Assembly (NCBI GenBank): GCA_012960835.1 | Contig: DUAL01000061.1 | Span: forward strand, 1-7,226 | From: Flavobacteriales bacterium | GTDB lineage: Bacteria; Bacteroidota; Bacteroidia; Flavobacteriales; BACL11 | Reading direction: 5' to 3' | DNA length: 7,226 bases | Shown here: positions 5,726-7,226 of the stretch, in pieces | Layout of the letters: the number at the start of each line of letters is the position of its first letter | Numbering within the stretch: the stretch's first letter is position 1 | Program-made: the position numbers and the translations under genes | The notes under the pieces: generated by a model | Told to the model about the DNA's origin: nothing | The model's input: only the letters and a program-made list of their open reading frames with translations | The model's database searches: none

Positions 5726-7226
5726 ATGATTAATCCACTTTTCAACTTTTTATCTTCCATGAAGTTTGCGGCAATATTGTTGTTTGCTTTTGCTTTTGCC
5801 ATTGGATATGCCACTTTTATTGAAAACGATTTTGGTACAAGAGCTGCAAAAGCGCTTATTTTCAATGCTTGGTGGCTGGAAGTGATCTTGATTTTATTAT
5901 GCCTTAGTTTGATACTGAATATGATTAAGAATAATATGTTTTGTTGGAATAAAATCACAATCCTGACATACCATCTTGCTTTTATTGTTATTTTGATTGG
6001 TGCGGGAACTACCAGATATTTTGGTACTGAAGGCATGATGCATATTCGTGAAGGAAAAATGGAAAACAAATTTGTTTCTGATGATTTGTATTTGCAAATA
6101 AAAGTAGATGATAAAGCTTTGCAATATGAATATGACAAACGGCTTTTTCTATCTCCAATTAGTAATAATAATTTTACTCTTCCTATCGATTTTTTGGAAA
6201 ATGATATAAGCATAAAATATGCCGATTTTATTCCAAATGTAAAAGATTCATTGATGGATGATGCGGATGGTGGCAAAGCTATTATGCATTTGGTGGTTCC
6301 AGGAAATAATGGTATGCAATCTGTTTTTCTTTTGGATGGGGAGCAGAAAATTATTGCAAATAATACCTTTACCTTAAATAATCCACAAGAAAAGGCAATC
6401 AACTTATTTTACAATGATAGCCTGATGTTGGTGGCTAATTTTGATATCGAAAGTATGAGCATGTTGGATAGAAGCACTGCAACTCTTTCTAAAAACAAAA
6501 GAAATAATCTAACAACAAAAAAATTATATTCTGCTGAAAACTTGCAATTTGTGGTAAAAGAAATTCATGCCAAAGCCAAAATAGTATCGACAAGTAAATT
6601 CCTGAAAATGGAAAATGGTGCTGAAGATGCTCTAATAGTAAGTGTGAATTGTAATGGGATAAGCAAACAAATTGAACTTATTGGTGGAAGCGGATATGTA
6701 AGTCCTAAAAATAAATTTGCTTTGGGAGGGCTAAACTTCACACTTTCCTATGGAGCAAAATATTTGCAAACGCCATTTTATGTTAAGTTAAAGGACTTTC
6801 AATTGGAAAGATATGCTGGCTCTATGAGCCCATCCTCCTTTGCATCTGAGATAAGTGTAATTGATGGAGATAAGGAGATAGATTACAAAATTTTCATGAA
6901 TAATGTTTTAAATTATAAAGGGTATCGGCTTTTCCAATCCTCTTATGATAAGGATGAAAAAGGCACTATTTTATCGGTTAACCATGATTGGTGGGGCACG
7001 CTTTTAACTTATGTCGGTTATGGGCTTTTGTTTTTAGGAATTGTGCTTACTTTTTTCTCTTACAATACAAGATTTAGAATACTTAGTATGAAGCTAAAAC
7101 TTATGAAACAAAAAACATTTTTACTGCTTTTGGTTTTTGGCTTTTCTTTTTCTAGCTCAATTGCCATGGAATTAGAAGCTAATGTAGATAGTTTGCTTCA
7201 AGCGAATTTGATTGATGCCACTCATG
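5726..7226 (+). CDS. ccsBA: CcsBA cytochrome c biogenesis protein, ResB half (3' partial)
   Basis: System II cytochrome c maturation protein that exports haem across the inner membrane and attaches it to apocytochrome c on the periplasmic side. The frame is open for 500 codons to the window end with no stop. The visible part is the CcsB/ResB half: TM1 about 13-32 (ending GYATFIENDFGT, a family hallmark), TM2 about 48-66, TM3 about 77-94 with His83, a periplasmic domain of about 330 residues, and TM4 about 426-444. The sequence YRLFQSSYDKDEKGT followed by LSVNHDWWGT (416-425) just before TM4 is typical of ResB. His83 matches the TM3 haem-ligand histidine known in Helicobacter hepaticus CcsBA. 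A further hydrophobic segment at 464-480 begins the linker towards the CcsA half, as in fused Bacteroidota proteins of about 1000 residues. The CcsA domain with its WWD motif would lie beyond the window, so fusion is inferred. It is divergent from the DUF2520 gene. Confidence 0.93.
   Translation, partial: MINPLFNFLSSMKFAAILLFAFAFAIGYATFIENDFGTRAAKALIFNAWWLEVILILLCLSLILNMIKNNMFCWNKITILTYHLAFIVILIGAGTTRYFGTEGMMHIREGKMENKFVSDDLYLQIKVDDKALQYEYDKRLFLSPISNNNFTLPIDFLENDISIKYADFIPNVKDSLMDDADGGKAIMHLVVPGNNGMQSVFLLDGEQKIIANNTFTLNNPQEKAINLFYNDSLMLVANFDIESMSMLDRSTATLSKNKRNNLTTKKLYSAENLQFVVKEIHAKAKIVSTSKFLKMENGAEDALIVSVNCNGISKQIELIGGSGYVSPKNKFALGGLNFTLSYGAKYLQTPFYVKLKDFQLERYAGSMSPSSFASEISVIDGDKEIDYKIFMNNVLNYKGYRLFQSSYDKDEKGTILSVNHDWWGTLLTYVGYGLLFLGIVLTFFSYNTRFRILSMKLKLMKQKTFLLLLVFGFSFSSSIAMELEANVDSLLQANLIDATH

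Noticed and set aside
5716..6402. 228-residue open frame on the minus strand opposite ccsBA
   Set aside because: It lies entirely antisense to a well-recognised ResB coding sequence, its translation is low in recognisable motifs, and long antisense frames are common opposite AT-rich genes.
7115..7168. Signal peptide of a separate gene starting at an internal ATG near the end of the ccsBA reading frame
   Set aside because: The segment MKQKTFLLLLVFGF resembles a signal peptide, but it is in frame with the ResB domain with no stop between, and fused Bacteroidota CcsBA proteins have a hydrophobic segment and linker here.

Overview
The window comes from a low-GC member of the Bacteroidota. The base composition is strongly AT-rich, and the start sites lack convincing purine-rich Shine-Dalgarno sequences. 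Boxes of the Bacteroidota form TAnnTTTG are found upstream of genes. The gene families also fit that phylum: a fused ResB/CcsA-type CcsBA, a DUF2520 Rossmann protein, a UbiA prenyltransferase of the archaeal-lipid-like group, a YhdE-type Maf, and a Wza/Wzc pair. I cannot name the genus.

Layout. One divergent intergenic region at about 5660-5725 splits the window. To the right, on the plus strand, lies the first 500 codons of ccsBA, a cytochrome c haem-export and ligation protein that runs off the end of the window. To the left, on the minus strand, five complete genes are closely packed in this order: DUF2520 Rossmann protein (5659-4934), UbiA-family prenyltransferase (4926-3940), Maf nucleotide pyrophosphatase (3938-3348), Wza-like outer-membrane export lipoprotein (3299-2520) and Wzc-like chain-length regulator/tyrosine kinase (2518-74). 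The gaps are 7, 1, 48 and 1 bases. The start of a further minus-strand gene may lie at 41-1. No stretch of more than about 75 bases is without a gene, and I see no tRNA, rRNA, CRISPR array, insertion sequence or convincing terminator.

How the genes work together. The first three minus-strand genes look like a housekeeping or lipid-related cluster. The last two are the core of a Wzx/Wzy-type capsule or exopolysaccharide export machine: Wza forms the outer-membrane exit and Wzc controls polymer length by tyrosine autophosphorylation. The 48-base gap before wza is where a new transcription unit could begin, although no terminator precedes it. The most distinctive features are the Gly-Tyr repeat tail of Wzc, which is encoded by a hexanucleotide repeat, and the back-to-back overlapping promoters between the DUF2520 gene and ccsBA. 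I see no clear evidence of a wholly new system; most of the window is ordinary core genome beside a polysaccharide locus.
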